Shown here in pieces: positions 31,260-40,347 of a stretch of DNA of 64,000 nt. This DNA comes from Mesorhizobium sp. RMAD-H1 (lineage in GTDB: Bacteria; Pseudomonadota; Alphaproteobacteria; Rhizobiales; Rhizobiaceae). Positions within the stretch are counted from its first letter, which is position 1. Every line of letters starts with the position of its first letter. Under the pieces are notes generated by a model, which did not search any database, had not been told where the DNA came from, and was given only the letters and a program-made list of their open reading frames with translations. Location of the stretch: contig NZ_JACHWN010000001.1 of assembly GCF_014191375.1 (NCBI RefSeq), forward strand, positions 186,001 through 250,000. Reading direction: 5' to 3'. The translations under genes were made by a program, and so were the position numbers.

Positions 31260-31308
31260 ACCCCTGTCGGATGTCGGGGCTCGCAGGTCCCGCCCGGAAA
31301 CATGGTAT

Positions 31309-31385
31309 GCGGTCGTAGCTCAGTTGGTTAGAGCGCAGGATTGTGGCTCCTGAGGTCGTAGGTTCAACTCCTACCGACCGTACCA
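31309..31385 (+). tRNA. tRNA-His (anticodon GUG)
   Basis: A complete cloverleaf with encoded CCA. Acceptor GCGGTCG pairs with CGACCGT at 31375-31381, with a G1-U72 wobble. The D stem is GCTC/GAGC and the anticodon stem CAGGA/TCCTG with loop TTGTGGC (anticodon at 31343-31345). The T arm is GTAGG-TTCAACT-CCTAC. The discriminator is A73 at 31382. The base before the 5' end is T, so the extra G-1 found in nearly all other tRNA-His is not encoded. A73 without G-1 is the form known from a subset of Alphaproteobacteria. Confidence 0.97.
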
Positions 31386-31705
31386 TTTTTCAGAAAACCG
31401 TAATCCGGATTGTAGTCGTTATCCCGTTCCGCTCGGATCCGTGTGGCTGCGGCCAGCGCCTGTTCTATTCAGATCTTGCTGCTTCCGGCGCGGAAGCCGG
31501 GTGCTGACGTTCTGGACGGTACGCAACCGCCATCTTCGTGACATCTTCATCTTCTCTTTTACCCCGCATCGGCCAAGCGACAGGCGTCTGCGGGGAGGCC
31601 TTCGGGGTGATGGTCTGCCATGAATTGTCAAATTCACTTTCCAGAATCATGTAAACTATAATAATACTCAGGCAAATATACTTTGATTTTTGGATTTGAC
31701 CGTCC
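31386..31705. other. 320-bp intergenic stretch after tRNA-His, AT-rich in its second half
   Basis: No convincing gene was seen. From about 31620 the sequence becomes AT-rich. TATAAT at 31657-31662 is a good -10 for the following lipoprotein gene, with TTCACT at about 31633 as a possible but weak -35. No copy of the tRNA 3' end was found nearby, so there is no direct sign of an attachment-site duplication. Confidence 0.45.
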
Positions 31706-32539
31706 ATGTTTAGAATAATTCCCATTTGTTTATTGTTTTTGACTCTGATGGGCTGTGTGGAGCATCGGGGCGGCCAGACAATAAGCTATATATCTCCCGG
31801 GTGGCCTTCTGTCAGGAAAACCGTAGATCTCGATTCCTACACGATCGACAAAATCGAAAGCATTCTCGCGCTGAAGAAAGCCAATCCCGGCCTTTCCAAG
31901 GGAGCGGAGATTGAGCTCATTTCCCGCCAGTTTCTTGGAGTGCCTTATGTGGCCAACCGGCTGATCGGCTCTGCGACGATACCGGAGCAATTGGTGATCG
32001 ACTTCGCGGCCCTGGATTGCTTTACATATCTCGATTATGTCGAAGCACTGCGGCGTGCGAGGACCCCAAACGGCTTCATCAGAAATCTGATCCGGACCCG
32101 ATATGCCGGCGGACATGTCGCCTTTCTGAAAAGAAAGCACTTCTTCAGCGACTGGGCTTATGACAGGCCGGCTCTCGCACGGGACATAACGGCCAGGATC
32201 AGCCCCCATGCCGTATCGGTGAGCAAGGTCCTCAACCGAAAATCCTTCTTCGGCACCTACATTGCGGGCCTGCCCGACGTGAAGCGGACCATCACCTATA
32301 TTCCGGGCCGATATGTCGATCGCGCGCTGTTGAGCCGCCTTCGCACCGGCGACTATATCGGCATCTACGCGGATGAACCCGGCATGGACGTGACCCATGT
32401 CGGAATCTACGTCGTCACCAAGGACGGCCCGCAGCTCCGCAACGCCTCGTCTCTGAAGGTAAACCGGAAAGTGGTGGACTCGCCGTTTCTGGATTACGTC
32501 CGCAATAAACCGGGCATCGTTGTCTATCGCCCGCGGTGA
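31706..32539 (+). CDS. DUF1460 (N-acetylmuramoyl-L-alanine amidase-like) lipoprotein
   Basis: 277 residues. A short lipoprotein signal ends in a lipobox LMGC at residues 14-17, so the mature protein is lipid-anchored. The body matches the DUF1460 fold of the NlpC/P60 superfamily: ISRQFLGVPYVANRL, then the catalytic-Cys segment FAALDCFTYLDYVEAL near residues 106-121, then the His region GMDVTHVGIYVV near 227-238. Such enzymes are thought to cut peptidoglycan peptides. The ribosome site is weak, and upstream DNA and codon use are AT-richer than the neighbours. It sits alone between tRNA-His and xseA, so acquisition by transfer is possible. Confidence 0.8.
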   Translation: MFRIIPICLLFLTLMGCVEHRGGQTISYISPGWPSVRKTVDLDSYTIDKIESILALKKANPGLSKGAEIELISRQFLGVPYVANRLIGSATIPEQLVIDFAALDCFTYLDYVEALRRARTPNGFIRNLIRTRYAGGHVAFLKRKHFFSDWAYDRPALARDITARISPHAVSVSKVLNRKSFFGTYIAGLPDVKRTITYIPGRYVDRALLSRLRTGDYIGIYADEPGMDVTHVGIYVVTKDGPQLRNASSLKVNRKVVDSPFLDYVRNKPGIVVYRPR

Positions 32540-32581
32540 TTGCGGCGCTCGGGCGATATATGCAGCTGAAGGCCGGTTGGC

Positions 32582-34162
32582 CTAAAACAACGATCCCTGA
32601 TCGCCACTTGCCTTGGCGGACTTCGGCTGTGCCTTCGGCTTTGGCTGGCTGCCGCCCTCCGGCCTGGCGCCGCCGGTTGCCACGGCTTGCACGTCGCCGT
32701 CACGGAAACGGAGCGCCAGCGCATCGCCGGAATGGATGGATGCCGCCTGCTTCACGGGATTGCCTGAGGCATCGAAGACAACGGCGAAGCCGCGTTCCAG
32801 CACGCTTTCATAGGAGAGCGTCCGCATCAGCCGTTCCAGTTCGCCGCTTCTGCGCTTCCGTCTTTCGAGGACAAGCGCCACGGCCTGGTCGCCTCTGCGC
32901 TCAAGCTGGACGAGCATATGGCGCGCCCGCTCGGCGTGGCGGCGGATCGGCTCGGGGGAGAGCCGCCCGGCGGGTCCTGAAAAGCGGCTGCGCCGCTCGC
33001 GCAGGAAGGCTTCAAGGCAGCGCGGCAGGCGGTTGGCCATGGTTTCCGCATGGCGCCGCCGCTCGATGATGCGTCGCTGCAGGAGCCGCGGCGACAATTG
33101 CCGGGCGTGGCCGTCGAAGCTTGCGCGCTTCTTCTGCGTGTTGGCCTGCAGTGCGCGCCCCAGGCGCGCGGCGGCTTCGTCGAAGCGTCGGCGCGGCAGC
33201 GCCAGAAGCTGGTCGGCGGAGGGAAGGGCGCGGGAAAGCGCGCGCTGCGTCTGCCTTCGCTGGCCGAGATAGCGCGACATGCCGGACGAGAGCCGCGCCG
33301 TCAGAGAGGCGATCGTCGCCTGCAGGTCCGCCTTCACCGGGATCGCCATTTCGGCCGCCCCCGTCGGTGTCGGCGCGCGCCTGTCGGCGGCAAGATCGAT
33401 CAGCGTCCAGTCCGTTTCGTGCCCTACCGCCGAAATGACGGGGATGTCCGAGGCGGCGACCGCCCGCACGACGATTTCGTCATTGAAGCCCCAGAGATCC
33501 TCAAGGCTGCCGCCGCCGCGCGCGACGATCAGCACGTCGGGACGGGGAAGGGGGCCATCTGGTGCAAGGGAATTGAAGCCGTTGACGGCCGCCGCCACCT
33601 CCGGTCCGCAGGTCTCGCCCTGCACCCGCACCGGCCAGACGATGACATGAACGGGAAAACGGTCGGTGATGCGGTGGATGATGTCGCGGATCACCGCGCC
33701 GGTCGGCGAGGTGACGACGCCGATGACGCGCGGCATATAGGGCAGCAGCTGCTTGGCCGCGGGATCGAACAGCCCCTCGGCAGCGAGCTTGCGCTTGCGT
33801 TCCTCCAGAAGCGCCATCAGCGCACCGGCCCCCGCCGGCTCCATCTGCTCGATGACGATCTGGTATTTCGACGAGCCGGGATAGGTGGTGAGCTTGCCGG
33901 TGGCGATCACCTCCATGCCTTCCTCGGGCAGGAAGCGCAGCCGGCTCATGCTGCCGCGCCAGATCACCGCCTCGATGCGCGCCTTGTCGTCCTTGAGCGA
34001 GAAATAGGCGTGCCCCGAGGAATGCGGTCCGCGATAGCCGGAAATCTCGCCGCGCACCCGCACATGGCCGAACGCATCCTCGACGGTGCGCTTCAGCGCG
34101 CCGGAGATTTCCGAAACGGTATATTCCGCGACATTGGAGGTCGAATCGGGAGTATTGGTCAT
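32582..34162 (-). CDS. xseA: exodeoxyribonuclease VII large subunit
   Basis: About 526 residues. The N-terminal OB-fold domain (about 12-110) begins [20 protein letters not shown] and includes VRGEISGYR. The catalytic middle contains [29 protein letters not shown] and [18 protein letters not shown] coiled-coil region and a C-terminal [12 protein letters not shown] segment follow. The enzyme degrades single-stranded DNA with XseB, whose gene is not here. The ATG at 34162 (MTNTPDST) has AAGG upstream and is preferred over a start 12 codons earlier. Confidence 0.96.
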   Translation of the reverse strand: MTNTPDSTSNVAEYTVSEISGALKRTVEDAFGHVRVRGEISGYRGPHSSGHAYFSLKDDKARIEAVIWRGSMSRLRFLPEEGMEVIATGKLTTYPGSSKYQIVIEQMEPAGAGALMALLEERKRKLAAEGLFDPAAKQLLPYMPRVIGVVTSPTGAVIRDIIHRITDRFPVHVIVWPVRVQGETCGPEVAAAVNGFNSLAPDGPLPRPDVLIVARGGGSLEDLWGFNDEIVVRAVAASDIPVISAVGHETDWTLIDLAADRRAPTPTGAAEMAIPVKADLQATIASLTARLSSGMSRYLGQRRQTQRALSRALPSADQLLALPRRRFDEAAARLGRALQANTQKKRASFDGHARQLSPRLLQRRIIERRRHAETMANRLPRCLEAFLRERRSRFSGPAGRLSPEPIRRHAERARHMLVQLERRGDQAVALVLERRKRRSGELERLMRTLSYESVLERGFAVVFDASGNPVKQAASIHSGDALALRFRDGDVQAVATGGARPEGGSQPKPKAQPKSAKASGDQGSLF

Positions 34163-34283
34163 AGCCCTTATAGGCGCTTTCCCGGCTATTAAGGTCAATA
34201 GTGAAGCTTTGCATCACAAACTTTGATGCAATCTTCATAGGAATTCAATGGACGTGATGGATTGATCGCGCGATACGAGATCC

Positions 34284-35231
34284 ATGCCGACAGATACGAC
34301 TGCAGATTCATTGGACCTAAAACCAGCCACCCGCCCGCAGGACCGTGCATTCGAGCCCTTCGATTACGGGCTCTATGCCATGACGGTCTTTGCCTGGAGC
34401 CTTTCCTGGTATGCGCTCGCCGTCCAGGCGGCGAGCGGCGTTGCCAACGAGGTCAACATCGTCTGGCGCTTTCTCATCGCGGCGGCGATCATGTTCGCCT
34501 GGGCGGTGATCTCCAGGCAGCGTCTGAAATTCGCCCTGCGCGACCATCTGGGCTTCGCCGGGCTTGGCGTTCTGCTCTTCTCCTCGAACTTTCTGCTCTT
34601 CTATTATGGCGCGCAATATCTCGTAAGCGGGCTTCTCTCCGTCGTCTTCTCGCTCGCTTCCATCATTAATCTCGTGCTCTCGACCCTGGTCATGCGCGAG
34701 CCGCCATCGGCGAGGACGCTGATCGGCGGCCTGATGGGCTTCGGCGGCATCGCGCTGATGTTCCTGCCGGAAATGCAGGCCCATGGCTTCACCGGAAAGA
34801 CGCTTGTCGGCCTCGGCCTCTGCGTTGCCGGAACGCTCTGCTTCTGCACGGGCAATTTGATTTCGGCGCGATTGCAGAAGCGCGGCCTGCCGCTGGTTTC
34901 CATGAATGGCTGGGGCATGGTCTACGGCACGCTCTGGGCCGCATTTCTCGCCCTCGTCTTCGGCAAGCATTTCACCATCGCCTGGACCGCGGAATATCTG
35001 GGCTCGCTGATCTTCCTGTCTGTCATTTCGACGGTGCTGGCCTTCTTCGCCTATCTGACGCTCCTCGGCCGCATCGGTTCCGCCCGCGCCGGCTATGCGA
35101 CCGTGATGTTTCCCGTCTTCGCGCTTGTCGTCTCCACCGTCCTCGAAGGCTATCAGTGGACGGTGCTGGCCGTCGCCGGCCTGGCGCTGGTGCTCGCCGG
35201 CAATCTCTTCGTCATCCGCGGGAAGAAATAA
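34284..35231 (+). CDS. DMT-family (EamA) transporter
   Basis: 315 residues with about ten membrane helices in two EamA repeats. The first repeat includes VNIVWRFLIAAAIMFAWAV and FGGIALMFLPEM, the second SLIFLSVISTVLAFFAYLTLL and VLAVAGLALVLAGNLFVI. Such proteins export small metabolites or drugs; the substrate is unknown. It is divergent from xseA and convergent with the LysR gene at 35252, 20 bases apart. Confidence 0.88.
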   Translation: MPTDTTADSLDLKPATRPQDRAFEPFDYGLYAMTVFAWSLSWYALAVQAASGVANEVNIVWRFLIAAAIMFAWAVISRQRLKFALRDHLGFAGLGVLLFSSNFLLFYYGAQYLVSGLLSVVFSLASIINLVLSTLVMREPPSARTLIGGLMGFGGIALMFLPEMQAHGFTGKTLVGLGLCVAGTLCFCTGNLISARLQKRGLPLVSMNGWGMVYGTLWAAFLALVFGKHFTIAWTAEYLGSLIFLSVISTVLAFFAYLTLLGRIGSARAGYATVMFPVFALVVSTVLEGYQWTVLAVAGLALVLAGNLFVIRGKK

Positions 35232-35251
35232 GCAAGTTCAAGGGAGCGGAA

Positions 35252-36211
35252 TCACCACCCCGGAACGAGCTCGCTCGCCCGCACCCGCCGCGTGCGCACA
35301 TGGGTGTTGAGCTGCGCGATGTCTGAAGTGGCGAGGCCCGCCGGCGCGGGCGAGGAGATGTTGTCGAGGCTCTCCACGATGTGCTGCGCCAGCGCGTCGA
35401 TGATGGCCGTCTGCTTGCTGTGCCCGCGCAGGATGCCGATGCCGAATTCCGGCAATCTGCCGAAGCCTTCCGCCTCTCCCAGGACCCGCATGCCGGGGCG
35501 CAGCGCGCATTCCGGCAGGACTGAGACCGCAAGGCCGGCAAGCACCGCTGCCGCCAGCACGGTTGCCGACCAGCTGGTGAAGAGGATGCGGTGGTCGCGC
35601 CCCATGTCGTTGAGCACGTCGATCGCCGCGCGCCGCCAGATGCAGGTCGGGCGTCCCACGGCGAGCGGCAGCACCGCTTCTTCATGGACGGCGTGGTTTG
35701 CCGAGGTGACCCAGAGCAGCGGCTCGCTGCGCACCACCTCGGAGCGGCGCTTCTCGTCGCATTGGGTGACGAGCGCGATATCGAGCGTCCCCCGTCTGAT
35801 CATCTCGTCGAGATTGACGGTAGGCTCGCAGACGACCGTCAGTTCGACGCGCGGGTTGGAGCGGGCGAATCGCGCCATGATTTCCGGCAGGAAACGGTCG
35901 GCATAATCGTCCGGCGTGCCGATGCGCACATGACCTTCCAGCTGCGTGTCGTCGAAGGCGGCAATGGTCTCGCTGTTCAGCTGGATCATCCGCCGGGCAT
36001 AGATCAGCAGGCGCTCGCCGTCTTCCGTCAGCCGGTTGGTGCGCCCGTCGCGCTCGAACAGGGGCTTGCCGATCCGCTCCTCCAGGCGCCGCATCTGCAT
36101 GGAGACGGCCGACTGCGTCTTGAACACCGCGTCCGCCGCCCGTGTGAAGCTGCCCGTATCGGCAATGGCGATGAAGGTCTGCAACTGATCGAGATCGAGC
36201 GGCGCGGTCAT
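35252..36211 (-). CDS. LysR-family transcriptional regulator (VtlR/LsrB-like)
   Basis: About 319 residues. The N-terminal winged helix reads LDLDQLQTFIAIADTGSFTR then KTQSAVSMQMRRLEERIG, and the effector domain begins near GHVRIGTPDDYADRF. The HTH closely resembles, by eye, that of VtlR/LsrB regulators of Rhizobiales, which control small RNAs and DUF1127 proteins. Here it is divergent from a DUF1127 gene, with 191 bp between them. The ATG at 36211 (MTAPLDLD) is taken; an ATG nine bases upstream is an alternative. Confidence 0.88.
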   Translation of the reverse strand: MTAPLDLDQLQTFIAIADTGSFTRAADAVFKTQSAVSMQMRRLEERIGKPLFERDGRTNRLTEDGERLLIYARRMIQLNSETIAAFDDTQLEGHVRIGTPDDYADRFLPEIMARFARSNPRVELTVVCEPTVNLDEMIRRGTLDIALVTQCDEKRRSEVVRSEPLLWVTSANHAVHEEAVLPLAVGRPTCIWRRAAIDVLNDMGRDHRILFTSWSATVLAAAVLAGLAVSVLPECALRPGMRVLGEAEGFGRLPEFGIGILRGHSKQTAIIDALAQHIVESLDNISSPAPAGLATSDIAQLNTHVRTRRVRASELVPGW

Positions 36212-36402
36212 GAAAATCATCCATCATCAATTTTGAAGAATAACATTAGAAACATTCGTTTGAATAATCAATAAGCCTGCTTCATAACCCTCATGTTCAC
36301 AAAAAGATGTGCGGCTCCGTAGAGGGGCTGCGCAACAGGCGTGCGGAAATTCCTTCCGCGCGGTGGATTTTGTTTGCTCACGCGCCCCCAAGGAGAACGG
36401 CG

Positions 36403-36699
36403 ATGACGACGATAAAGACGACGACCGTGAAGTTGCCCGCAACCGGTTTTGCTGCGACGATGACGCAGTGGGCCACGCGCGCCTTCAACATGGTGGTGAA
36501 GTTCTTCGTCGTGCGCCGAAACCGTGCGGCAATCCTCCAATTGGGCGATCTCGACGACTACATGCTGAAGGACATCGGCATCAGCCGCTCCGATCTCTAT
36601 GCGGTCCTCGGCCATTCCTATCTGGATGATCCGAGCAGCGAGCTTGGAACGATTGCCGATGCCCGCGCCCGCCAGCAGGCTACCCGCAGCATCTGCTGA
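36403..36699 (+). CDS. DUF1127 small protein
   Basis: 98 residues. The C-terminal half has the Arg-rich DUF1127 core (RRNRAAILQLGDLDDYMLKDIGIS, here spanning about residues 41-64). The N-terminal half is hydrophobic and amphipathic. The ATG at 36403 has AAGGAG eight bases upstream; the frame is open farther up but without a start of this quality. A strong terminator follows, so it is monocistronic. DUF1127 proteins in related bacteria affect phosphate and carbon metabolism and RNA turnover. The divergent LysR gene is its likely regulator. Confidence 0.85.
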   Translation: MTTIKTTTVKLPATGFAATMTQWATRAFNMVVKFFVVRRNRAAILQLGDLDDYMLKDIGISRSDLYAVLGHSYLDDPSSELGTIADARARQQATRSIC

Positions 36700-36793
36700 T
36701 TTCAGGGCGGGATCGATATGATCCCGCTCCAGGTTCCCTAGCAGGCGCCACCCCATTCACAAGCCGGATCCCCTCCCGGCTCGCCTGCTACCT

Positions 36794-36829
36794 GCCCGGC
36801 CGTGCTTTCACGGCCGGGCCTTTTTCTTT
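36794..36829 (+). terminator. DUF1127 gene terminator
   Basis: Stem GCCCGGCCGTG / CACGGCCGGGC (11 bp, perfect) with a CTTT tetraloop, followed by a CTTTTTCTTT tract. It is a very strong forward terminator about 95 bp after the stop codon. Confidence 0.92.
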
Positions 36830-36844
36830 GGGCGTGTAGCCCTT

Positions 36845-38218
36845 TCAATAAGCGTATTCGAGGAAGATGGGCTCGATCGAACCGCCCCAGACGCTGTTAT
36901 ACTGGCTCAGCATCTTTTCGGCGTCGGTCGTGCCGCGCGCGACGATTTCCTCCAGCGGTGCGAGATAATGCGTCTCGTCGAAACCCTCGCTGTTGAGCCG
37001 GTGGCGGTTCTTGAGGCCGAGATGCGAGATCTCCAGCGTCTCGCGGGCGATGTCGCGCACGGCGCGGTTGCGGAAGACGGCGTTGAGCGCCTTGGCCGGC
37101 ACTGCGTCGCGCAGTTCCTGCACCTCTTGGTATTGCCAGTCGCGGGTCAGTTCCTCCGCGGCGTTGAGCGCTTCGGCATCGTAGAGCAGGCCCACCCAAT
37201 AGGCGGGCAGCGCGCAGATGCGCCGCCACGGCCCGCCATCTGCGCCGCGCATCTCGAGGAAGCGCTTCAGCCGCACTTCGGGGAAAAGTGTCGAGAGATG
37301 ATTGGCCCAGTCGCCCATATTGGGCATGCCGTCAGGCACCTCGCCCCGCAAAGCGCCGTTCATGAACTGGCGGAAGGTGACATGGGTGGCATTGTAATAA
37401 TGCCCGCCGCGCAGGACGAAATACATCGGCACGTCGAGCGCCCAGTCGACATAGTCGGCGAAGCCGAATTCTGGCGAGAAGACGAAGGGCAGGACGCCGG
37501 AGCGCTGGTTGTCCGTATCGCGCCAGATATTCGAGCGCCAGGAAAGGAGCCCGTTCGGCCTGCTCTGGGTGAAGGGGGAGCTGGCGAAGAGCGCCGTGGC
37601 GATCGATTGCAACTTCATCGACACCTGCATCTTGCGGCGCATGTCGGCTTCCGACGCGAAGTCGAGATTAACCTGGATCGTGCAGGTGCGGTACATCATG
37701 TCGAGGCCTTCATGCCCGACCTTGGGCATGTAGTCCGTCATGATCGCATAGCGTGATTTCGGCATCCGCGGCGTTTCTGCCAGCGTCCATTTCGGGCTGC
37801 CGCCGACGCCGAGGAAGCGGATGCCGAGCGGATCGGCGATCTCGCGCAATTGCGCCAGATGGGCGTTCATCTCGCGGCAGGTCTGGTGGATCGTCGAGAG
37901 CGGTGCGCCGGAAAGCTCGAACTGCCCGCCGGGTTCCAGCGAGATTGCTCCGTGCCCGGTCGGCTCCACCAGTCCGATGATATTGCCCTCGTCGATGATC
38001 GGGTCCCAGCCGAGCTTGACCTTCATCCCTTCCAGAATGGCGCGGATGCCGCGCGGGCCCTCATAGGGAACCGGGCTGTTGTCGGCGATATAGAACGGAA
38101 ATTTCTCATGCTCGGTGCCGATGCGCCATTGCTCCGCCGGCTTGGCTCCGGCCGCCAGATAGGCCACCAGCTCGTCCGTTGAGGTGATCGACGTTTCGTC
38201 CGTTGTATCGCGCGCCAT
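36845..38218 (-). CDS. gshA: glutamate-cysteine ligase (plant/alphaproteobacterial type)
   Basis: Makes gamma-glutamylcysteine, the first step of glutathione synthesis. 457 residues. Features of the GCS2-type ligase are WRIGTEHEKFPFY near residue 30, EPGGQFELSGAPL near 95, QVNLDFASEADMRRKMQVSM, a middle block with NGLLSWRSNIWRDTD, and the C-terminal NRHRLNSEGFDETHYL. This group is closer to plant GSH1 than to the enterobacterial enzyme. The second glutathione gene, gshB, is not in the window. It is followed by the DUF1127 terminator, which faces it. Confidence 0.95.
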   Translation of the reverse strand: MARDTTDETSITSTDELVAYLAAGAKPAEQWRIGTEHEKFPFYIADNSPVPYEGPRGIRAILEGMKVKLGWDPIIDEGNIIGLVEPTGHGAISLEPGGQFELSGAPLSTIHQTCREMNAHLAQLREIADPLGIRFLGVGGSPKWTLAETPRMPKSRYAIMTDYMPKVGHEGLDMMYRTCTIQVNLDFASEADMRRKMQVSMKLQSIATALFASSPFTQSRPNGLLSWRSNIWRDTDNQRSGVLPFVFSPEFGFADYVDWALDVPMYFVLRGGHYYNATHVTFRQFMNGALRGEVPDGMPNMGDWANHLSTLFPEVRLKRFLEMRGADGGPWRRICALPAYWVGLLYDAEALNAAEELTRDWQYQEVQELRDAVPAKALNAVFRNRAVRDIARETLEISHLGLKNRHRLNSEGFDETHYLAPLEEIVARGTTDAEKMLSQYNSVWGGSIEPIFLEYAY

Positions 38219-38324
38219 GCCCAGCCGTTTCTCTTGACCCCTGACTCTTTGGTCCGTGATTGGACGGTTTTGTCAAACCGCGCAAGTGAATTCCTTTTAT
38301 GCACCGATCAAGGCAAATTGATTT

Positions 38325-38435
38325 AAAGCAAGTCCAGGAAAAGTGCGAAGCGGTTTTCCCGGGAAAAGCGGACGCTGCTTTCCCTGCGGGCTTGCGTAAA
38401 GCAAAGGATTAGAGCGGTTCCCTCTGGGAACAGCT
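38325..38435. repeat. dispersed rhizobial intergenic repeat with hairpins
   Basis: Between gshA and rsmE. It contains AGGAAAAGTGCGAAGCGG, then TTTTCCCGGGAAAA, then a CTTGCGTAAAGCAAAGG segment, a combination seen repeatedly in rhizobial intergenic DNA. It ends in AGAGCGGTTCCC-TCT-GGGAACAGCTCT, which on the reverse strand forms a hairpin directly at the rsmE stop and may end that transcript. Confidence 0.6.
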
Positions 38436-39155
38436 CTAGCGCCAATCGCCGATGGTCGCCTGCACCAGTGCCAGTGCCGCCACTGCCGCCGTGTCGGCGC
38501 GCAGGATGCGGGGGCCGAGCGGAATGGCGGTGACGAAGGGCAGACGGTGCAGGAGCGCGCGCTCCTCCTCCGAGAAGCCGCCTTCCGGCCCGATGATGAG
38601 GCCGAGCGGCCCCTGCCCGAGCGCTTCAAGCAGCGGCAGGGGATTGTTCGTCTCGTGGCCTTCGTCGCAGAAGATCAGGCGGCGTACGGGATCCCACTGG
38701 TCGAGCAGCCGGTCGAGCTTCATCGCCTCGCGGCATTCCGGCAGGCTCAGCACGCCGCATTGTTCGGCCGCTTCCACCGCGTTGGCGCGGATGCGCTCGA
38801 TGCCGATCTTCGGAACCTGGGTGTGCTGGGTGATGACGGGCTGCAGCACGCCGGCCCCCATCTCCACCGCCTTCTGCACGAGATAGTCGAGCCGCCCCTG
38901 CTTCAGCGGCGCGAAGCAATAGACGAGATCGGGCTGTGGCGGCTGCGGCCGCGTCTCTTCCCTGACGTCGAGCGTGATGCGCTTTTTGCCTTCGAAGCGA
39001 AGCTGCGCCTTCCACTCGCCCTCGCGGCCGTTGAAGAGGAGTATCTCGTCGCCGTCCTTCATCCGGAGCACGTTGGCGAGGTAATGGGTCGCCTCGGCCG
39101 CAGGCTCGACATGCCCGCCCGTGCCGAGCGGGGCATCGATGAACAGTCTCTGCAT
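38436..39155 (-). CDS. rsmE: 16S rRNA (uracil-1498-N3)-methyltransferase
   Basis: A SPOUT-class methyltransferase of about 239 residues that modifies U1498 of 16S rRNA. Signatures: [10 protein letters not shown] at the N-terminus (PUA-like domain), [15 protein letters not shown], the mid-region [18 protein letters not shown], and the knotted SAM site [13 protein letters not shown] with [11 protein letters not shown] near the end. The start at 39155 is chosen because the family begins M-R-R/L-F; the frame could start 18 bases earlier. It is transcribed toward the repeat at 38325. Confidence 0.95.
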   Translation of the reverse strand: MQRLFIDAPLGTGGHVEPAAEATHYLANVLRMKDGDEILLFNGREGEWKAQLRFEGKKRITLDVREETRPQPPQPDLVYCFAPLKQGRLDYLVQKAVEMGAGVLQPVITQHTQVPKIGIERIRANAVEAAEQCGVLSLPECREAMKLDRLLDQWDPVRRLIFCDEGHETNNPLPLLEALGQGPLGLIIGPEGGFSEEERALLHRLPFVTAIPLGPRILRADTAAVAALALVQATIGDWR

Positions 39156-39280
39156 TCTGTAATTCGCACGCATGGCATCACCGATGGCAGGAGAGGGGGG
39201 CTGCGGTCAAGTCACCCCTCTTTTGGACTGGCCCGCCGCATGCTATCGCTTGCCGTGAGTTGGGCAATGCGGGGCAGGAA

Positions 39281-39979
39281 ATGCGGATTCTCGCCGTTCA
39301 GAACTACAGGGGCACCGGTCTTGGGCAGGTCGGCGAGGCGCTGGCCGAAGCCGGCGCCGAGATCGATCTGCGCGCCGCCTATATGGGCGAGCCGCTGCCT
39401 CAGTCCCATGACGGACACGATGCGCTGATCGTGCTGGGCGGCGAGCAGAACGCGCTTGCCGATGAGGAATATCCCTATTTCCCGGCGCTTCTCCGGCTGA
39501 TCCGTGATTTCGGCGATGCCGGCAAGGCGGTTCTCGGCATCTGCCTCGGCAGCCAGCTCGTCGCCCGTGCCTATGGCGGCGAGAACATCCTCGACCGGCC
39601 TCTGGAATTTGGCTGGCATGAGGTGCACACCACGGAAGCGGCGGCCGACGATCCCGTCCTGTCCGCCGTGCCCGGGTCTTTCCCCATCTTCCACTGGCAT
39701 TGCGATACCTTCTCCCTGCCGCAGGGCGCGCGGCATCTGGCGTCCAGCGAAAGGACGTCCAACCAGGCTTTCCGCCTCGGCCGTGCCGTCTATGGCATCC
39801 AGTTCCATTTCGAGGCGGACCGTAAACTCGTCGGTGAATGGAACGCTCTGTTCGGTGAGCAGATCAGGGAATCACAGCCCGGCTGGCTGGAGAATTATGC
39901 GCGTGAAGCGGCTTCGGTCGGCCCGGTTGCCGATGCCGCCGGCATGGCGCTGGCCCGCGCCTGGGTGCGGCAGGTTTAG
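39281..39979 (+). CDS. class I glutamine amidotransferase-like protein
   Basis: 232 residues. The nucleophile elbow GICLGSQLVARAYGG carries the catalytic Cys, FHWHCDTFSLP is the conserved middle block, and IQFHFEADRKLV carries the His of the triad. This is the stand-alone GuaA-N-like family. Some members act on gamma-glutamyl amides, but the substrate is not evident. The ATG at 39281 has GGCAGGAA directly upstream. It is divergent from rsmE. Confidence 0.88.
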   Translation: MRILAVQNYRGTGLGQVGEALAEAGAEIDLRAAYMGEPLPQSHDGHDALIVLGGEQNALADEEYPYFPALLRLIRDFGDAGKAVLGICLGSQLVARAYGGENILDRPLEFGWHEVHTTEAAADDPVLSAVPGSFPIFHWHCDTFSLPQGARHLASSERTSNQAFRLGRAVYGIQFHFEADRKLVGEWNALFGEQIRESQPGWLENYAREAASVGPVADAAGMALARAWVRQV

Positions 39980-40192
39980 TCTCGTCGGGAAACGTTGCTT
40001 CCCTGCCACAGAGGGCGATCAAAGCAACCGAATTTGTGGAAATCTAAAATCCCGGCACCACCGTTTAGTTGTCTGAAAGGAATTGCAGGTGTACTGGGCG
40101 CACGCACCGGCAGCGACCGATGATCCGGGTATCAACCGGGCACCCTCCTTGCCGGAAATTTCAATGCTTGAAGTCTGTGGAGACGTTAGAAA

Positions 40193-40336
40193 ATGACTGC
40201 CAAGAGCGCCACGCTCCTTACTGTTCTCATGATCTCCGCAATCCTGTTCATGGCCATTGGCATCTTTTCCGTCGACGCGGGCAGCAGTCACCAGGTATCG
40301 AGCGACGGATACGGCATTTCCTCGAACTTTCACTGA
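40193..40336 (+). CDS. 47-residue predicted membrane or exported peptide
   Basis: Reads MTAKSATLLTVLMISAILF then MAIGIFSVDAGSSHQ and ends SSNFH. It has one hydrophobic helix of about 20 residues near the N-terminus and a short polar tail, as in a small membrane protein or a signal peptide with a short mature part. GGAGA lies about ten bases upstream of the ATG. The stop is 12 bases from the end of the convergent phosphoesterase gene. No family is recognised, and expression is not certain. Confidence 0.45.
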   Translation: MTAKSATLLTVLMISAILFMAIGIFSVDAGSSHQVSSDGYGISSNFH

Positions 40337-40347
40337 TTCCCATCAGT

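Noticed and set aside
31132..31386. Reverse-strand 84-codon ORF beginning MVRSVGVEPTTSG
   Set aside because: It is the antisense translation of tRNA-His plus the phasin terminator, a well-known false ORF type.
31309..32580. Integrative island at tRNA-His
   Set aside because: No integrase and no direct repeat of the tRNA 3' end were found; only one gene of unusual composition follows.
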